64,000 nucleotides of DNA from an uncultured Collinsella sp. (GCA_900542905.1 UQPF01000001.1:62001-126000), one strand, 5' to 3'. Counted from the first letter of the stretch, positions 32,047-41,176 are shown. Notes: generated by a model not told the origin, from the letters alone. Program-made: numbers and translations.

Positions 32047-33291
32047 TTACTCGTGATCTTGGTAAATCTCACGCGGAGCAAGCTCCGAATGTTTGCGTTT
32101 TAAGGTCTTAGGGGCCTTATATGTGTTGCTCTCGAAGTCGATGTACTCGGTCTGCTTGAGCAGGCGCTCAATCATCTCCTCGTGGTCGAACAGCTCCCAG
32201 GCCTCGTGCACGGCATCGAGTTTGGCGTGCGTCTCGGGACGACGCGGCATAAACAGCGTGCAGCAGTCGGGAGCGGCCTCAGTCGAGATATCGAACGTAC
32301 CGATCTCCTCGGCGCGTGCGATGATCTCCTGTTTGTCCGAACCGATGAGAGGACGGAACACGGGAATCTTCACGGCTTCGTTGACGGCCATGATGTTCTC
32401 AAGCGTTTGGGAGGCAACCTGCCCAAGCGATTCGCCCGTAACGATGGCCCTGGCACCCTCGATGTGTGCAATGCGCTCAGCAACCGAATACATAATGCGG
32501 CGATACATGATCACGCGCAGGTTGCTGGGACAGGTGACCGAAATCTCACGCTGGCAGTCGCCAAACGGCACCACGTACAGGCGGCCGATCTGGACACCCG
32601 GCTCAAGCGCACGGATGATGTCCTGCACCAGGTATTCACTCGTGTCGGGCGTCTGCGGACGACCGGAGAAATGCACCGGCACGCACACCGCGCCGCGACG
32701 CGCGAGCATCCAGGTCGCCACCGGAGAATCGATACCCGACGACAGAAGCGTCACGACCTTGCCGGCAGAACCCACCGGAAGGCCGCCAACGCCGCGCTCG
32801 GAGCGCGCATACACGTAGACACTACCCTGAACCACCAGAACGTGCACCATCGCGTCGGGGTCGTGCATCTGGACCTTTTTATCGGGAAACACCTCACACA
32901 GCACCTCGCCAACCTGTCGATTGATATCGATCGAGGTGAGCTCATAGTCAGTATTGGAGCGCTTGGCGTGCACCTTAAACGAATCGAAGGAACCAAACTC
33001 GCGCAGCGCCTTCACAGCGGCGGCGCAGTACTCCTGCGGGTCGCGGTTGGTGAGATACGCCAAAGACACACGGGCAACGCCGGGGACGGTGCGGATGACA
33101 CGCGCCGCCTCGTCGGCCTGATGCTCGTTAAAGGTCACGAGGATATAACCGGAAATTCGAGACACGGCGTTCACGGAAAAGGCGGCCAAGGCCGCCTTGA
33201 TGTTATCCATGAGGATATGCTCAAAATGTGCGCGGTTCTTGCCCTTCAGCCCAACCTCGTGATAGTGGACTAGGCAGACGCGAGCCGCCAT
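32047..33291 (-). CDS. thiI: tRNA 4-thiouridine synthase ThiI
   Basis: A 414-residue protein: N-terminal ferredoxin-like domain, THUMP domain and PP-loop pyrophosphatase domain (LLSSGIDSPVA) that adenylates U8. No C-terminal rhodanese domain, as in most Gram-positives, so sulfur must come directly from a cysteine desulfurase. The ATG follows the rpoZ stop directly. Confidence 0.94.
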   Translation of the reverse strand: MAARVCLVHYHEVGLKGKNRAHFEHILMDNIKAALAAFSVNAVSRISGYILVTFNEHQADEAARVIRTVPGVARVSLAYLTNRDPQEYCAAAVKALREFGSFDSFKVHAKRSNTDYELTSIDINRQVGEVLCEVFPDKKVQMHDPDAMVHVLVVQGSVYVYARSERGVGGLPVGSAGKVVTLLSSGIDSPVATWMLARRGAVCVPVHFSGRPQTPDTSEYLVQDIIRALEPGVQIGRLYVVPFGDCQREISVTCPSNLRVIMYRRIMYSVAERIAHIEGARAIVTGESLGQVASQTLENIMAVNEAVKIPVFRPLIGSDKQEIIARAEEIGTFDISTEAAPDCCTLFMPRRPETHAKLDAVHEAWELFDHEEMIERLLKQTEYIDFESNTYKAPKTLKRKHSELAPREIYQDHE

Positions 33292-33573
33292 TTAGGCTTC
33301 AGCAACCTTGTGGCCGAGCGCCTTCTCGTAACGGGCCTCGTCGTAAGAGATGTCGCCGTCGACAATCTCGTCCATAGCCATCGAGATGGTATCGGCACCG
33401 GAAAGCCCGATGGTGATGTCATCGACATCCTGAACGGCAAGCACGCGGTTGTGCTGGCCACGCAGCATGCTATTGATGTCGCAGGCGCGCTTGGAGGCAA
33501 GCGAAGCGAGCAGGAAGCGGTTGTGATCGGTCTTCTCCAGAAGATCGTCAATGCAAGGCTTTACAACGGACAC
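33292..33573 (-). CDS. rpoZ: RNA polymerase omega subunit
   Basis: A 93-residue protein with the omega core (DHNRFLLASLASKRACDIN). It helps assemble the beta' subunit. GTG start at 33,573 with GAGG upstream, 5 bases after gmk in the conserved gmk-rpoZ pair. Confidence 0.93.
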   Translation of the reverse strand: MSVVKPCIDDLLEKTDHNRFLLASLASKRACDINSMLRGQHNRVLAVQDVDDITIGLSGADTISMAMDEIVDGDISYDEARYEKALGHKVAEA

Positions 33574-33578
33574 GGACC

Positions 33579-34148
33579 TCAGATCCTTTCATGCATATCG
33601 AGAACGCGAACGAGCTCATCGGTCGCGCGGTCGAGATCGTCATTCACCACGACGTCGTCGTAGCGGTCGGCAAGGGCAAGCTCATCGGCGGCGTTTGCCA
33701 TACGCAGCTCAATCGTCTCGGGCGTCTCGGTACCGCGACCGACTAGACGCTCGCGGAGCACCTCAAGCGAAGGCGGCTTGATAAAGATCAGCACGGCCTC
33801 GGGGAAACGCTCCTTCACCTGCAGGGCGCCCTGGACATCGATCTCCAAAATCAGAGACGAGCCCGAGGCGAGCTTGGATGTGACCTCGCTCACCAACGTG
33901 CCGTAGCAGTTACCGTGGACCTCGGCCCACTCAACAAACTCACCGTTTGCCACGCGGCGGTCGAACTCCTCGCGCGTCAGAAAAAAGTAGTTGACGCCGT
34001 CGACCTCACCTTTGCGTGGTGCTCGCGTGGTAGCCGAAACCGTCAGACCCAGGTTCGAGCGGCGCTCGCGCACACGAGTGACGAGCGTACCCTTGCCTGC
34101 GCCTGACGGTCCAGAAATCACAAAGAGCTTGGAATCCTGAGCGCTCAC
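33579..34148 (-). CDS. gmk: Guanylate kinase
   Basis: A 189-residue kinase: P-loop SGPSGAGKGT (12-21), GMP-binding TTRAPRKGEVDG and YFFLTREEF, lid region. Converts GMP to GDP. GTG start immediately after the mihF stop. Confidence 0.96.
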   Translation of the reverse strand: MSAQDSKLFVISGPSGAGKGTLVTRVRERRSNLGLTVSATTRAPRKGEVDGVNYFFLTREEFDRRVANGEFVEWAEVHGNCYGTLVSEVTSKLASGSSLILEIDVQGALQVKERFPEAVLIFIKPPSLEVLRERLVGRGTETPETIELRMANAADELALADRYDDVVVNDDLDRATDELVRVLDMHERI

Positions 34149-34457
34149 TTATTTGGTCAGCTGCTCGAGGAGCTGCTCGCGCTGACGGACACCGAGGCCC
34201 TGGACGCGACGAGTAGCGGAGATACCGAGCTCCTCCATGATCTTGGCGGCCTTGGCCTTGCCATAACCGGGGAGAGACTCGATGAGGGTGGAAACCTTCA
34301 TGCGGGAAGCGATGGGGTCATCGGAGTTGAGCACGGACTCGAGGGACTTCTCGCCCTTCTTGATCTGCTCGCGAAGCTCAGCGCGGGCGTGACGTGCGGC
34401 AGCAGCCTTCTCAAGAGCCTGCTTGCGCTGCTCGTCGGTAAGCTGAGGGAGTGCCAT
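34149..34457 (-). CDS. mihF: Integration host factor, actinobacterial type (mIHF)
   Basis: A 102-residue protein starting MALPQLTDEQR with SD GGAGG. Long basic N-terminal helix followed by an HhH-like/H2TH core (IESLPGYGKAKAAKIMEELGI, GLGVRQREQLLEQL). mIHF is the actinobacterial nucleoid protein first found as a host factor for mycobacteriophage L5 integration, and is next to gmk as in other actinobacteria. It could serve the resident prophage integrase, which is inference. Confidence 0.92.
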   Translation of the reverse strand: MALPQLTDEQRKQALEKAAAARHARAELREQIKKGEKSLESVLNSDDPIASRMKVSTLIESLPGYGKAKAAKIMEELGISATRRVQGLGVRQREQLLEQLTK

Positions 34458-34593
34458 TCGTACCTCCAAATAGTTGGGTTATATCTGATTCAATAATTGG
34501 CATTTTAGCACGTAGAACGTACAAAATGCCTAATCGCGGCTCCATAGGTTAGACGATACCCGCAAAAAGTGCAATATACTGCGCCCAAAGTTA

Positions 34594-34651
34594 AGCCCCT
34601 GACCTGCGATTCCACACAAAGGATGGGAAAGTTTACGCAGGCACAGGGGCT
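34594..34651. terminator. Large hairpin after the pyr operon
   Basis: Outer arms AGCCCCTG (34,594-34,601) and CAGGGGCT (34,644-34,651) and inner arms CTGCG/CGCAG. T-rich sequence follows on the plus strand, but the leftward tail is only TAACTTT. It may be a partial terminator between pyrF and mihF or a small structured RNA. Confidence 0.45.
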
Positions 34652-34696
34652 ATTTTGTGCTAATGAGACCCAAAAGTGGTGACTTAGGGGAATCTT

Positions 34697-35413
34697 TTAC
34701 GCGACGTTTTCGACCAGCTCGGCGACGATGGCGTCAAAGGCGGCAACCGGATCGTCGGCACCGGTGATGGGACGGCCCACCACAATGTGGCTTGCGCCAC
34801 GCTCGATAGCCTGGGAAGGCGTCGCCACGCGAGACTGGTCACCAAGGGCGGCACCCACCGGACGCACACCCGGAGTCACGATCAGGGCATCAGGACCCAG
34901 CAGCTCACGCATGTCGTGAGCCTCCATCGGTGAGCACACGATGCCATCGATGCCACTGTCCTGAGCAAGCTTTGCCAAGCGGGCGGCCTCCTCGGCCACG
35001 GGCGACTCGACGCCGATCTCGCTCAAGGCATCCTGATTCATGCTCGTGAGCACGGTGATGGCGACGAGTTTGGCGCGGTCCTCACGCGCCTCCTCGGCAC
35101 CCTCGCGGCAGGCAGCGAGCATAGCACCCGAGCCCAGGCCGTGGACCGAAAGCAGGTCGGCACCGGCAAGCGAGGCCGAGCGGGCAGCGCCGCACACCTG
35201 ATGCGGAATGTCATGGAACTTAAGGTCGAGGAAGACCTTAAAGCCAAGGTCCTTAAAGGTCTTGACGATCTGGGGACCCTCAGCGTAATAGAGCGTCATG
35301 CCGACCTTGAGCCAGGCGGCATGGCCCGAAAGCTCGTGGGCGAGCTCGAGCGCGCGCTCACGGTCGCAGTCGAGGGCGACGATAACACGGTCGCGGGCAT
35401 CATTCTCTAGCAT
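34697..35413 (-). CDS. pyrF: Orotidine 5'-phosphate decarboxylase
   Basis: A 238-residue TIM-barrel enzyme with FLDLKFHDIPHQV (catalytic DxKxxD), phosphate loop GVRPVG and VVGRPITGA. Makes UMP, the last pyrimidine step. Last gene of the operon; its ATG overlaps the pyrD stop by 7 bases. Confidence 0.96.
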   Translation of the reverse strand: MLENDARDRVIVALDCDRERALELAHELSGHAAWLKVGMTLYYAEGPQIVKTFKDLGFKVFLDLKFHDIPHQVCGAARSASLAGADLLSVHGLGSGAMLAACREGAEEAREDRAKLVAITVLTSMNQDALSEIGVESPVAEEAARLAKLAQDSGIDGIVCSPMEAHDMRELLGPDALIVTPGVRPVGAALGDQSRVATPSQAIERGASHIVVGRPITGADDPVAAFDAIVAELVENVA

Positions 35414-36315
35414 TCGAAAGCACCTACCAGCTCGTTGATGTCCTTTACGCCCTGGGACTCGGCCCAGGCCTCGAGCTCATGCGCGATCTTAAGCGAAGCG
35501 CACGGATCGACGAAGTTGGCCATGCCGACCGACACGCAGGTGGCGCCGGCCAGGATAAACTCAGCCGCATCCTCGCCAGTCATGACACCGCCGACACCGT
35601 TGATGGGGATATCGACGGCCTGGGCAACCTCCCAGACCATGCGCACGGCGATGTGGTGGCACAGCGGGCCCGAAAGGCCGCCCTTGGGCTTGGCCACGCG
35701 GGACTTGCGGGTATGGACGTCGATGGCCATGCCCTGGATGGAGTTGATGACCGAAAGGCCGTCGGCGCCGGCAGCCTCGAGGGCCTTGGCGATCTCGGCG
35801 ACGTTGACCGGCGCCATCTTCACGAACAGCGGCTTATCGGTCACCTTGCGGCAAGCAGCCATAACGGAAGAGGCGCCCTCGGGCGTGGAGCCCATGGCGG
35901 CACCGCCGGCGGCGATATTAGGGCAGCTCACGTTGATCTCGTAGCCGGCAGCCCAGGGGCACAGCTCGACATACATCTCGAGTGCGCGGACAAACTCGTC
36001 AACGGAGTGACCGGCAACCTGACAGATGACCTGGCAGCCGTCCTTGGACAGCTGTTCGAGCCACGGACCGGACTCGCGGGCAAAGGCGGCCACGCCGGGG
36101 TTCTGAAGACCCACGGAGTTGATCATACCGCCGGGAATCTCGGCCATGCGGGGCGCGGGATTGCCGGGCCAGGGCTCGGCAGCGCAACCCTTGGTGGTGA
36201 TGGCGCCCAGCTGGGAAACATCAAAGAAGTTCTGGAACTGCCAACCGTAGCCAAAGGTACCGGCTGCGGTGTTAATGGGGTTCTGCATCTTGACGCCGCC
36301 GAAATCGACGGCCAT
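35407..36315 (-). CDS. pyrD: Dihydroorotate dehydrogenase B, catalytic subunit
   Basis: A 302-residue class 1B FMN enzyme starting MAVDFGGVKMQNP (GTG two codons earlier is an alternative). NPINTAAGTFGYG, catalytic Cys in NVSCPN, FMN-binding GVGGVMTGED. It pairs with PyrK, whose gene ends 14 bases upstream, and uses NAD, suited to anaerobic growth. Confidence 0.95.
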   Translation of the reverse strand: MAVDFGGVKMQNPINTAAGTFGYGWQFQNFFDVSQLGAITTKGCAAEPWPGNPAPRMAEIPGGMINSVGLQNPGVAAFARESGPWLEQLSKDGCQVICQVAGHSVDEFVRALEMYVELCPWAAGYEINVSCPNIAAGGAAMGSTPEGASSVMAACRKVTDKPLFVKMAPVNVAEIAKALEAAGADGLSVINSIQGMAIDVHTRKSRVAKPKGGLSGPLCHHIAVRMVWEVAQAVDIPINGVGGVMTGEDAAEFILAGATCVSVGMANFVDPCASLKIAHELEAWAESQGVKDINELVGAFEC

Positions 36316-36329
36316 GTTCACGGTACCCA

Positions 36330-37121
36330 CTAGAAGACCACCACCTTGGAAGCATCGAACACGGGGCCGCACATACAAGCACCCTTCATACCGTCGACCG
36401 TCTCGACATTGCAGGTGTTGCAGGCGCCAAAGCCACAGCTCATCATGCGTTCGAGCGACACCTCGCAGTACACACCGGCCTCGGCGGCAGCGGCGGCGAC
36501 CTTCTTCATCATGACGGCGGGGCCGCAGCTGGCGACGTAGTCGTAGCCGCCCTCTCCAAGCAGCTCGGCTGCCGGATCGGTGCAAAAACCGTGCGTGCCG
36601 AGCGAACCGTCGTCGGTGCACACGTTAACCGTGGCGCCCAGCGCACGGAACTCATCGACACCCACGGCCTTGGAAGCGGTGCCAAAGCCCAGGCACACGT
36701 CCACATCAACACCCTGCTCGGCAAGCATGCCGGCAAGACACAGCACAGGCGGAACGCCGATGCCACCGGCGACGAGCAGTGCCTTCCTGGTGCCCTCGGG
36801 TACCATCCAGCCACGGCCACCGGGGCCCAACAGGTTAGAGGTGGAGCCAGGGCCCATCTGGGACAAACGGCGGGTATCGTCGCCCACGACAGCGTACCAC
36901 AGCTCGACGGTGCCGGCCTCGGCGTCGGCGCGGTAGAAACTCAAGGGCACACGAAGCAGAGAAGACGCATCGCCGGGGACGGCGATGTTCACAAACTGAC
37001 CGGGCTTGAGCGCACTTGCAAGCTTGGGGGCCGAGATAACGAGCGAGAAGATACCGTCGGCGATCTCCCGGTTCGAGACGACCTCGAAGTCGTGCATGCG
37101 TGCAGTGGAAGGTGTGGGCAT
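36330..37121 (-). CDS. pyrK: Dihydroorotate dehydrogenase B, electron-transfer subunit
   Basis: A 263-residue ferredoxin-reductase-like protein: FAD-binding RVPLSFYR, nucleotide-binding VAGGIGVPPVL, and the C-terminal 2Fe-2S cluster CGFGACNTC...CMCGPVF. It passes electrons from PyrD to NAD. Upstream 92 bases to pyrC contain a hairpin. Confidence 0.94.
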   Translation of the reverse strand: MPTPSTARMHDFEVVSNREIADGIFSLVISAPKLASALKPGQFVNIAVPGDASSLLRVPLSFYRADAEAGTVELWYAVVGDDTRRLSQMGPGSTSNLLGPGGRGWMVPEGTRKALLVAGGIGVPPVLCLAGMLAEQGVDVDVCLGFGTASKAVGVDEFRALGATVNVCTDDGSLGTHGFCTDPAAELLGEGGYDYVASCGPAVMMKKVAAAAAEAGVYCEVSLERMMSCGFGACNTCNVETVDGMKGACMCGPVFDASKVVVF

Positions 37122-37167
37122 AGACGCTCCAATCCCCCATGCGGTTGCATGGTCTAAACGAACAGAA

Positions 37168-37192
37168 AGCGCGGCACCGCAAGGGCGCCGCG
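37168..37192 (-). terminator. Hairpin between pyrC and pyrK
   Basis: GCGCGGC (37,168-37,174) pairs with GCCGCGC (37,186-37,192) and is followed leftward by TTTCTG. The T run is short, so it may partly reduce pyrKDF transcription rather than end the operon. Confidence 0.4.
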
Positions 37193-37213
37193 CACAAAAG
37201 CGATAAGGCTATG

Positions 37214-38503
37214 CTAGCAGATGCAGCCGTCGGCAAGCGTCTGTTTACCGCCGACAAATACATCGGTGGCACGACCGGTGAGCGTGCGGCCGGCAAAACC
37301 GGAGTTCTCGGCGCGCGACTCGTAACCGTCCTCGCCAACCGTCCAGGTTGCGGAGGGGTCGAACACGGTCAGGTCGGCGACAGAGCCCGCCTTGACCTGA
37401 ACCTGATCGAGGCCCAGAATCTCACGCGGCTTGATGGCCATGAGCTCGACCATGCGGCTCACGCTCATCTTGCCCGTGTTGACCAGCTCAGTGAGCACGA
37501 GCGACAGCGAAGTCTCGAGGCCAATCATTCCAAAGGGCGCGAGCTCGAACTCGCGGGCCTTCTCCCACGGGGTGTGGGGAGCGTGGTCGGTAACGATAGC
37601 GTCGACGGTACCGTCGATGACACCCTGACGGATGGCCTCGGCATCCTCGTCAGTGCGCAGCGGCGGATTGACCTTGAGCGAGGTGTTGTAGGTCTCGTCC
37701 AGGTCGTTCTCGGTCAGGAACATGTGGTGCGGGGTGGCCTCGCAGGTCACCTGGACACCGGCAGCCTTACCGGCACGCACGAGCTCCAGGCCATGAGCGG
37801 TGGAGATGTGCTGGATGTGCAGCTTGGCACCGGTCAGCTTGGCAATCTCGATGTCGCGGGCAATCTGAAGCTCCTCGCCGGCGGCCGGCCAACCCTCGAG
37901 GGCCAGACGGGTCGAGACCTTGCCCTCGTTGATCTGGCCGTGGCCGACCAGATCCTCGTCCTGGCAGTGGCTCATAAAGACCTTGCCGAACATCTTGCCG
38001 TAGTCCATGCAGCGACGGAGCATGCCCGCGCCCTGCACGCCGCGACCGTCGTCGGTGAAGGCGACGGCGCCGTGGGCGACCATATCGCCCATCTCGGACA
38101 TGGCCTCGCCCTTAAGACCGCGGGTCATGGCGCCCGACGGATAGACGCGGCAGTGGCCGACCTCGGCAGCGCGGGACTTGACGAACTCCACGACGGTGCC
38201 GTTATCGGTGACGGGATCGGTGTTGGGCATGGCGCACACGCCGGTGAAGCCGCCCTTGGCAGCAGCGCGGGTGCCGCTCTCGATGTCCTCTTTGACCTCG
38301 TAGCCAGGCTCGCGCAGATGCACGTGCATATCCACCAGGCCGGGGACGAGATACTTGCCGGAAAGGTCGCGGACCTCGGCTCCCTCGGCGGCGAGGTTCT
38401 CGCCGACCTCGGCGATCTTGTCACCGTCGATCAGGACGTCGACGACACCGTCAAGCTCGACGGACGGATCGACGACGTGGGCATTCTTAAGAAGCAAGGC
38501 CAT
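37214..38503 (-). CDS. pyrC: Dihydroorotase
   Basis: A 429-residue class I amidohydrolase starting MALLLKNAHVVDP with SD GGAGG. Metal ligands in DMHVHLREPGYE, later GAVAFTDDG, SHCQDE and catalytic DHAPHTP. Cyclises carbamoyl-aspartate. Overlaps pyrB by 17 bases. Confidence 0.95.
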   Translation of the reverse strand: MALLLKNAHVVDPSVELDGVVDVLIDGDKIAEVGENLAAEGAEVRDLSGKYLVPGLVDMHVHLREPGYEVKEDIESGTRAAAKGGFTGVCAMPNTDPVTDNGTVVEFVKSRAAEVGHCRVYPSGAMTRGLKGEAMSEMGDMVAHGAVAFTDDGRGVQGAGMLRRCMDYGKMFGKVFMSHCQDEDLVGHGQINEGKVSTRLALEGWPAAGEELQIARDIEIAKLTGAKLHIQHISTAHGLELVRAGKAAGVQVTCEATPHHMFLTENDLDETYNTSLKVNPPLRTDEDAEAIRQGVIDGTVDAIVTDHAPHTPWEKAREFELAPFGMIGLETSLSLVLTELVNTGKMSVSRMVELMAIKPREILGLDQVQVKAGSVADLTVFDPSATWTVGEDGYESRAENSGFAGRTLTGRATDVFVGGKQTLADGCIC

Positions 38504-39431
38504 TATCGGCACCTCCAAGCAGCAGATACAGGATAGCCATACGCACGCAGATACCGGCGTAGACCTGCTCCAGGATGACGGAGCGTTGCGGGTGGTCGGC
38601 CATATAGGAGTCAAACTCAACGCCGCGGTTGATGGGGCCCGGGTGGCAGATAATCGCATCGGGCTTCATGAGCTTCTCGCGGTCCTTGGTCAGACCGAAG
38701 AGCTTGTGGTACTCACGAATCGTGGGGAACGGTGCGCCCTCGAGGCGCTCCTGCTGCACGCGCAACATGTAGACGACGTCCAGCTCGGGCAGGACGGAAT
38801 CGAGGTCGCTCGTCACATGGTCGCAACCCAGAACCTCGGGCGCCGGCGGCAGCAGCGTGCCGGGGGCGACAGCGTAGGTCTCGCAGCCCATGATCTTAAG
38901 GGCGGGGATCAGCGAGCCGCACACGCGGGAGTGCGCGATATCGCCGACGACGGCGACCTTCAGACCGTGGAAGTCACCCTTGTGCTCCCAGATGGTGTAC
39001 AGGTCGAGCAGGGCCTGCGTGGGGTGGTTGTGCTTGCCGTCGCCGGCGCAGATGACGCTCGCGGGCGAGTTCTGCGTGACGATGTAGGGAGCACCGGCGT
39101 GCTTATCGCGAACGACGATGCAATCAATCTTGTAGGCGTTGAGGGTCTCGACGGTGTCGACGAGGCTCTCGCCCTTGACCGTGGAGGTCGAGGAGCCGCC
39201 AAAGTTGAGGCTGTCGGCCGAAAGGCGCTTCTCGGCGAGCTCGAAGGAGCTGCGGGTGCGCGTCGAGGGCTCGTTGAACATGTTGACGATGGTCTTGCCC
39301 TTGAGCGTGGGGACCTTCTTGATCGCACGCTCGTTGACCTCAGAGAACGCCTTGGCGGTCTCGAGGATGAGCTTGATGTCCTCTTCGGAGTACTCGGTAA
39401 TGTCGATCAGGTGCTTATGGTTGAACGCCAC
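38487..39431 (-). CDS. pyrB: Aspartate carbamoyltransferase, catalytic chain
   Basis: A 314-residue enzyme from GTG (VAFNHKHLIDI) 4 bases after pyrR. Carbamoyl-phosphate loop FNEPSTRTRSSFE, HPTQALLDLYTI and HPGPINRGVE are all intact. No pyrI regulatory chain follows. Confidence 0.95.
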   Translation of the reverse strand: MAFNHKHLIDITEYSEEDIKLILETAKAFSEVNERAIKKVPTLKGKTIVNMFNEPSTRTRSSFELAEKRLSADSLNFGGSSTSTVKGESLVDTVETLNAYKIDCIVVRDKHAGAPYIVTQNSPASVICAGDGKHNHPTQALLDLYTIWEHKGDFHGLKVAVVGDIAHSRVCGSLIPALKIMGCETYAVAPGTLLPPAPEVLGCDHVTSDLDSVLPELDVVYMLRVQQERLEGAPFPTIREYHKLFGLTKDREKLMKPDAIICHPGPINRGVEFDSYMADHPQRSVILEQVYAGICVRMAILYLLLGGADNGLAS

Positions 39432-39435
39432 GGTA

Positions 39436-40020
39436 CTACTCACCTCCCAGCGGCGCAGAGCCCACGTGGGAACCCGGCGCAACGTCGTTAATCTCGACGG
39501 CGGTGTGGCCGTCGACTTCCTTCATATATAGGTGCACGTTCTCCTCATGCGACGAGGGAACGTTCTTGCCGACAAAGTCCGGCGAGATGGGGAGCTCACG
39601 GTGACCGCGGTCAACGAGAACTGCCAGCTCGATGCGGCTCGGACGGCCCAGGTCCATGACGGCATCCAGAGCGGCGCGGATAGTACGGCCCGTATACAGG
39701 ATGTCGTCCACCAGCACGACGCGCTTGCCGTCGACGCTGAAGGGAATGTTGGTAGCGTGGATCGCGGGAGCGAAATTGGTCGCATAGTCATCGCGGTAGA
39801 AGCTGATGTCCAGGCTGCCGAGCGGAACGTCGACGCCCTCGATCTCCTTGATCTCCTCGGCGAGCTTCTTTGCCAGAAGGTCGCCGCGCGTGACGATGCC
39901 GACCAGAGCGAGGTCTTCACAGCCCTCGTTGCGCTCGAGAATCTCGTGCGCGATGCGGGTCATCGCTCGATTGACGGCGGTCTCGTCCATGATGACCGCC
40001 TTGGGGGAAGTCGTGCCCAT
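39436..40020 (-). CDS. pyrR: PyrR bifunctional regulator / uracil phosphoribosyltransferase
   Basis: A 194-residue PRT-fold protein with the PRPP loop VLVDDILYTGRTIRAALDA. In Gram-positives PyrR binds pyr mRNA with UMP and controls the operon. It heads pyrR-B-C-K-D-F. SD AAGGAG precedes the ATG, and an attenuator-like leader lies upstream. Confidence 0.94.
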   Translation of the reverse strand: MGTTSPKAVIMDETAVNRAMTRIAHEILERNEGCEDLALVGIVTRGDLLAKKLAEEIKEIEGVDVPLGSLDISFYRDDYATNFAPAIHATNIPFSVDGKRVVLVDDILYTGRTIRAALDAVMDLGRPSRIELAVLVDRGHRELPISPDFVGKNVPSSHEENVHLYMKEVDGHTAVEINDVAPGSHVGSAPLGGE

Positions 40021-40471
40021 CGATCTCCTTCCTCACATGTCTTGACTGCTGACACAGTCAAAAAAATAGATGCCCGACCGCTTAAAGCGGACCAGACACC
40101 CACAGGAAGGGCTGCTCTTTGGCAGCTATGTAATTCCATGTGGGTATCTCGTACCCCTTTAATGGTCAAGGGATAGTGTAGCCAACCTCGAGCTTAATTG
40201 CGAGCATAAATACAGAACAATCCGTAAACGGGCGCAGGCGCTCCATAAACCTATATATATTTGTGGGACGAGCTTGAAAACGCACGCACGAGCTGGCATA
40301 ATCCCCTCTGCTGCACGCAAATCGGATCTACGTCCAGGGCCGTGGCGTGAGCACTATCGCCAAAAGAGGAATATCTCTGTGTAGATTACGCACAGGGAGC
40401 TGCTTCTGTGCTATAGTTCAGGCTTGTTTGTTAACGCGACATGTTCGTTTGTCGCCCAAGGAGGGTCAGTT
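40021..40471. promoter_or_regulatory. Divergent pyr / rpmB regulatory region
   Basis: No gene is seen in these 451 bases. On the pyr side, GACACCCACA (40,095-40,104) can pair with TGTGGGTATC (40,139-40,148), enclosing a GCTGC/GCAGC hairpin. Just downstream in the leftward direction are CCGCTTAAAGCGG (40,078-40,090) and, 11 bases later, a run of seven T. This is the layout of an attenuator. The PyrR-binding loop consensus of Bacillus is not recognised. On the rpmB side TATAGT at 40,412-40,417 may be a -10. Confidence 0.5.
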
Positions 40472-40660
40472 ATGTCCAAAGTTTGCGAAGTTTGCGGTAA
40501 GCACCCCGTTGCCGGTCGCTCCATCAGCCACTCTCACCGCGTCACCAACCGTAAGTTCCGCCCCAACATCCAGCGCGTTTACGTCGTCGTCGATGGTCAC
40601 CGTCGCAAGATGAACGTTTGCTCCACCTGCCTCAAGTCCGGCAAGGTTGCGCGCTCCTAA
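40472..40660 (+). CDS. rpmB: 50S ribosomal protein bL28
   Basis: A 62-residue zinc-containing bL28 (MSKVCEVCGKHPV, two CxxC pairs, end CSTCLKSGKV). Four cysteines make it the C+ form. SD AAGGAGG precedes the ATG at 40,472. It is a single-gene unit ended by a strong terminator. Confidence 0.95.
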   Translation: MSKVCEVCGKHPVAGRSISHSHRVTNRKFRPNIQRVYVVVDGHRRKMNVCSTCLKSGKVARS

Positions 40661-40728
40661 ATAAGGTCTTACCAACAAGTACCTCGGACTCTCCGGGTCA
40701 AAGACCTCGCGTTCGTATAGAACTTACC

Positions 40729-40761
40729 AAAGGCGTCCTCCCCCACGGAGGGCGCCTTTTT
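40729..40761 (+). terminator. Rho-independent terminator of rpmB
   Basis: AAGGCGTCCTCC and GGAGGGCGCCTT arms with CCCAC loop, followed by TTTTT. Confidence 0.85.
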
Positions 40762-40764
40762 GCA

Positions 40765-41023
40765 CTCATTGGGGACAGACTTACATGAGTGTTTGCAGAT
40801 GTCAAAGGAATCATAGCCCAGCTGATATGCCTTGAAGCTTGACCAGCGGTACGCATCGAGCGAGTCGAGCGCGCCTTTCACAGGATTGAGATGGATATAA
40901 TCGAGCAACTGGACCGCCTGCGTGTCCGACTCGACCGCGACCCGCGAATAGCGATTGTCAAACAGGTGCCCCGTTCTCCCCGTTTTCCCATTGAAATACT
41001 CATGTATGTCTGTCCCCAATGAG
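40765..41023. repeat. Inverted REP-like repeats flanking a transposase remnant
   Basis: A 26-base sequence at 40,765-40,790 (core ATTGGGGACAGAC) recurs as its complement at 40,998-41,023 with a single mismatch. The GGGGACAGAC core resembles REP sequences mobilised by REP-associated tyrosine transposases. Confidence 0.7.
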
Positions 41024-41100
41024 AGGGGCGATGCATTGGGCTGATGGATTAAGTTGAAACGGTTCATTTGATTGAAACGTTTTAGTATGCCTTTTACGGG
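40813..41100 (-). pseudogene. REP-associated tyrosine transposase (RAYT) remnant
   Basis: An open frame here contains C-terminal RAYT signatures: VKGILKRFNQ, then EYFNGKTGRTGHLFDNRYS, YIHLNPVKGAL and YRWSSFKAY. The catalytic HUH half is absent. About 22 residues between RFNQ and EYFNGK are encoded partly by the right REP repeat and look inserted. Upstream it has run into the adhE leader. The remnant is too short to transpose. Confidence 0.7.
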
Positions 41101-41176
41101 AATCTTACCGTTTACCGAATTATTTATTGCTATCATGCAAGGCGTAGGGTAAATCTCCGATCGCAAGGAGACACAA

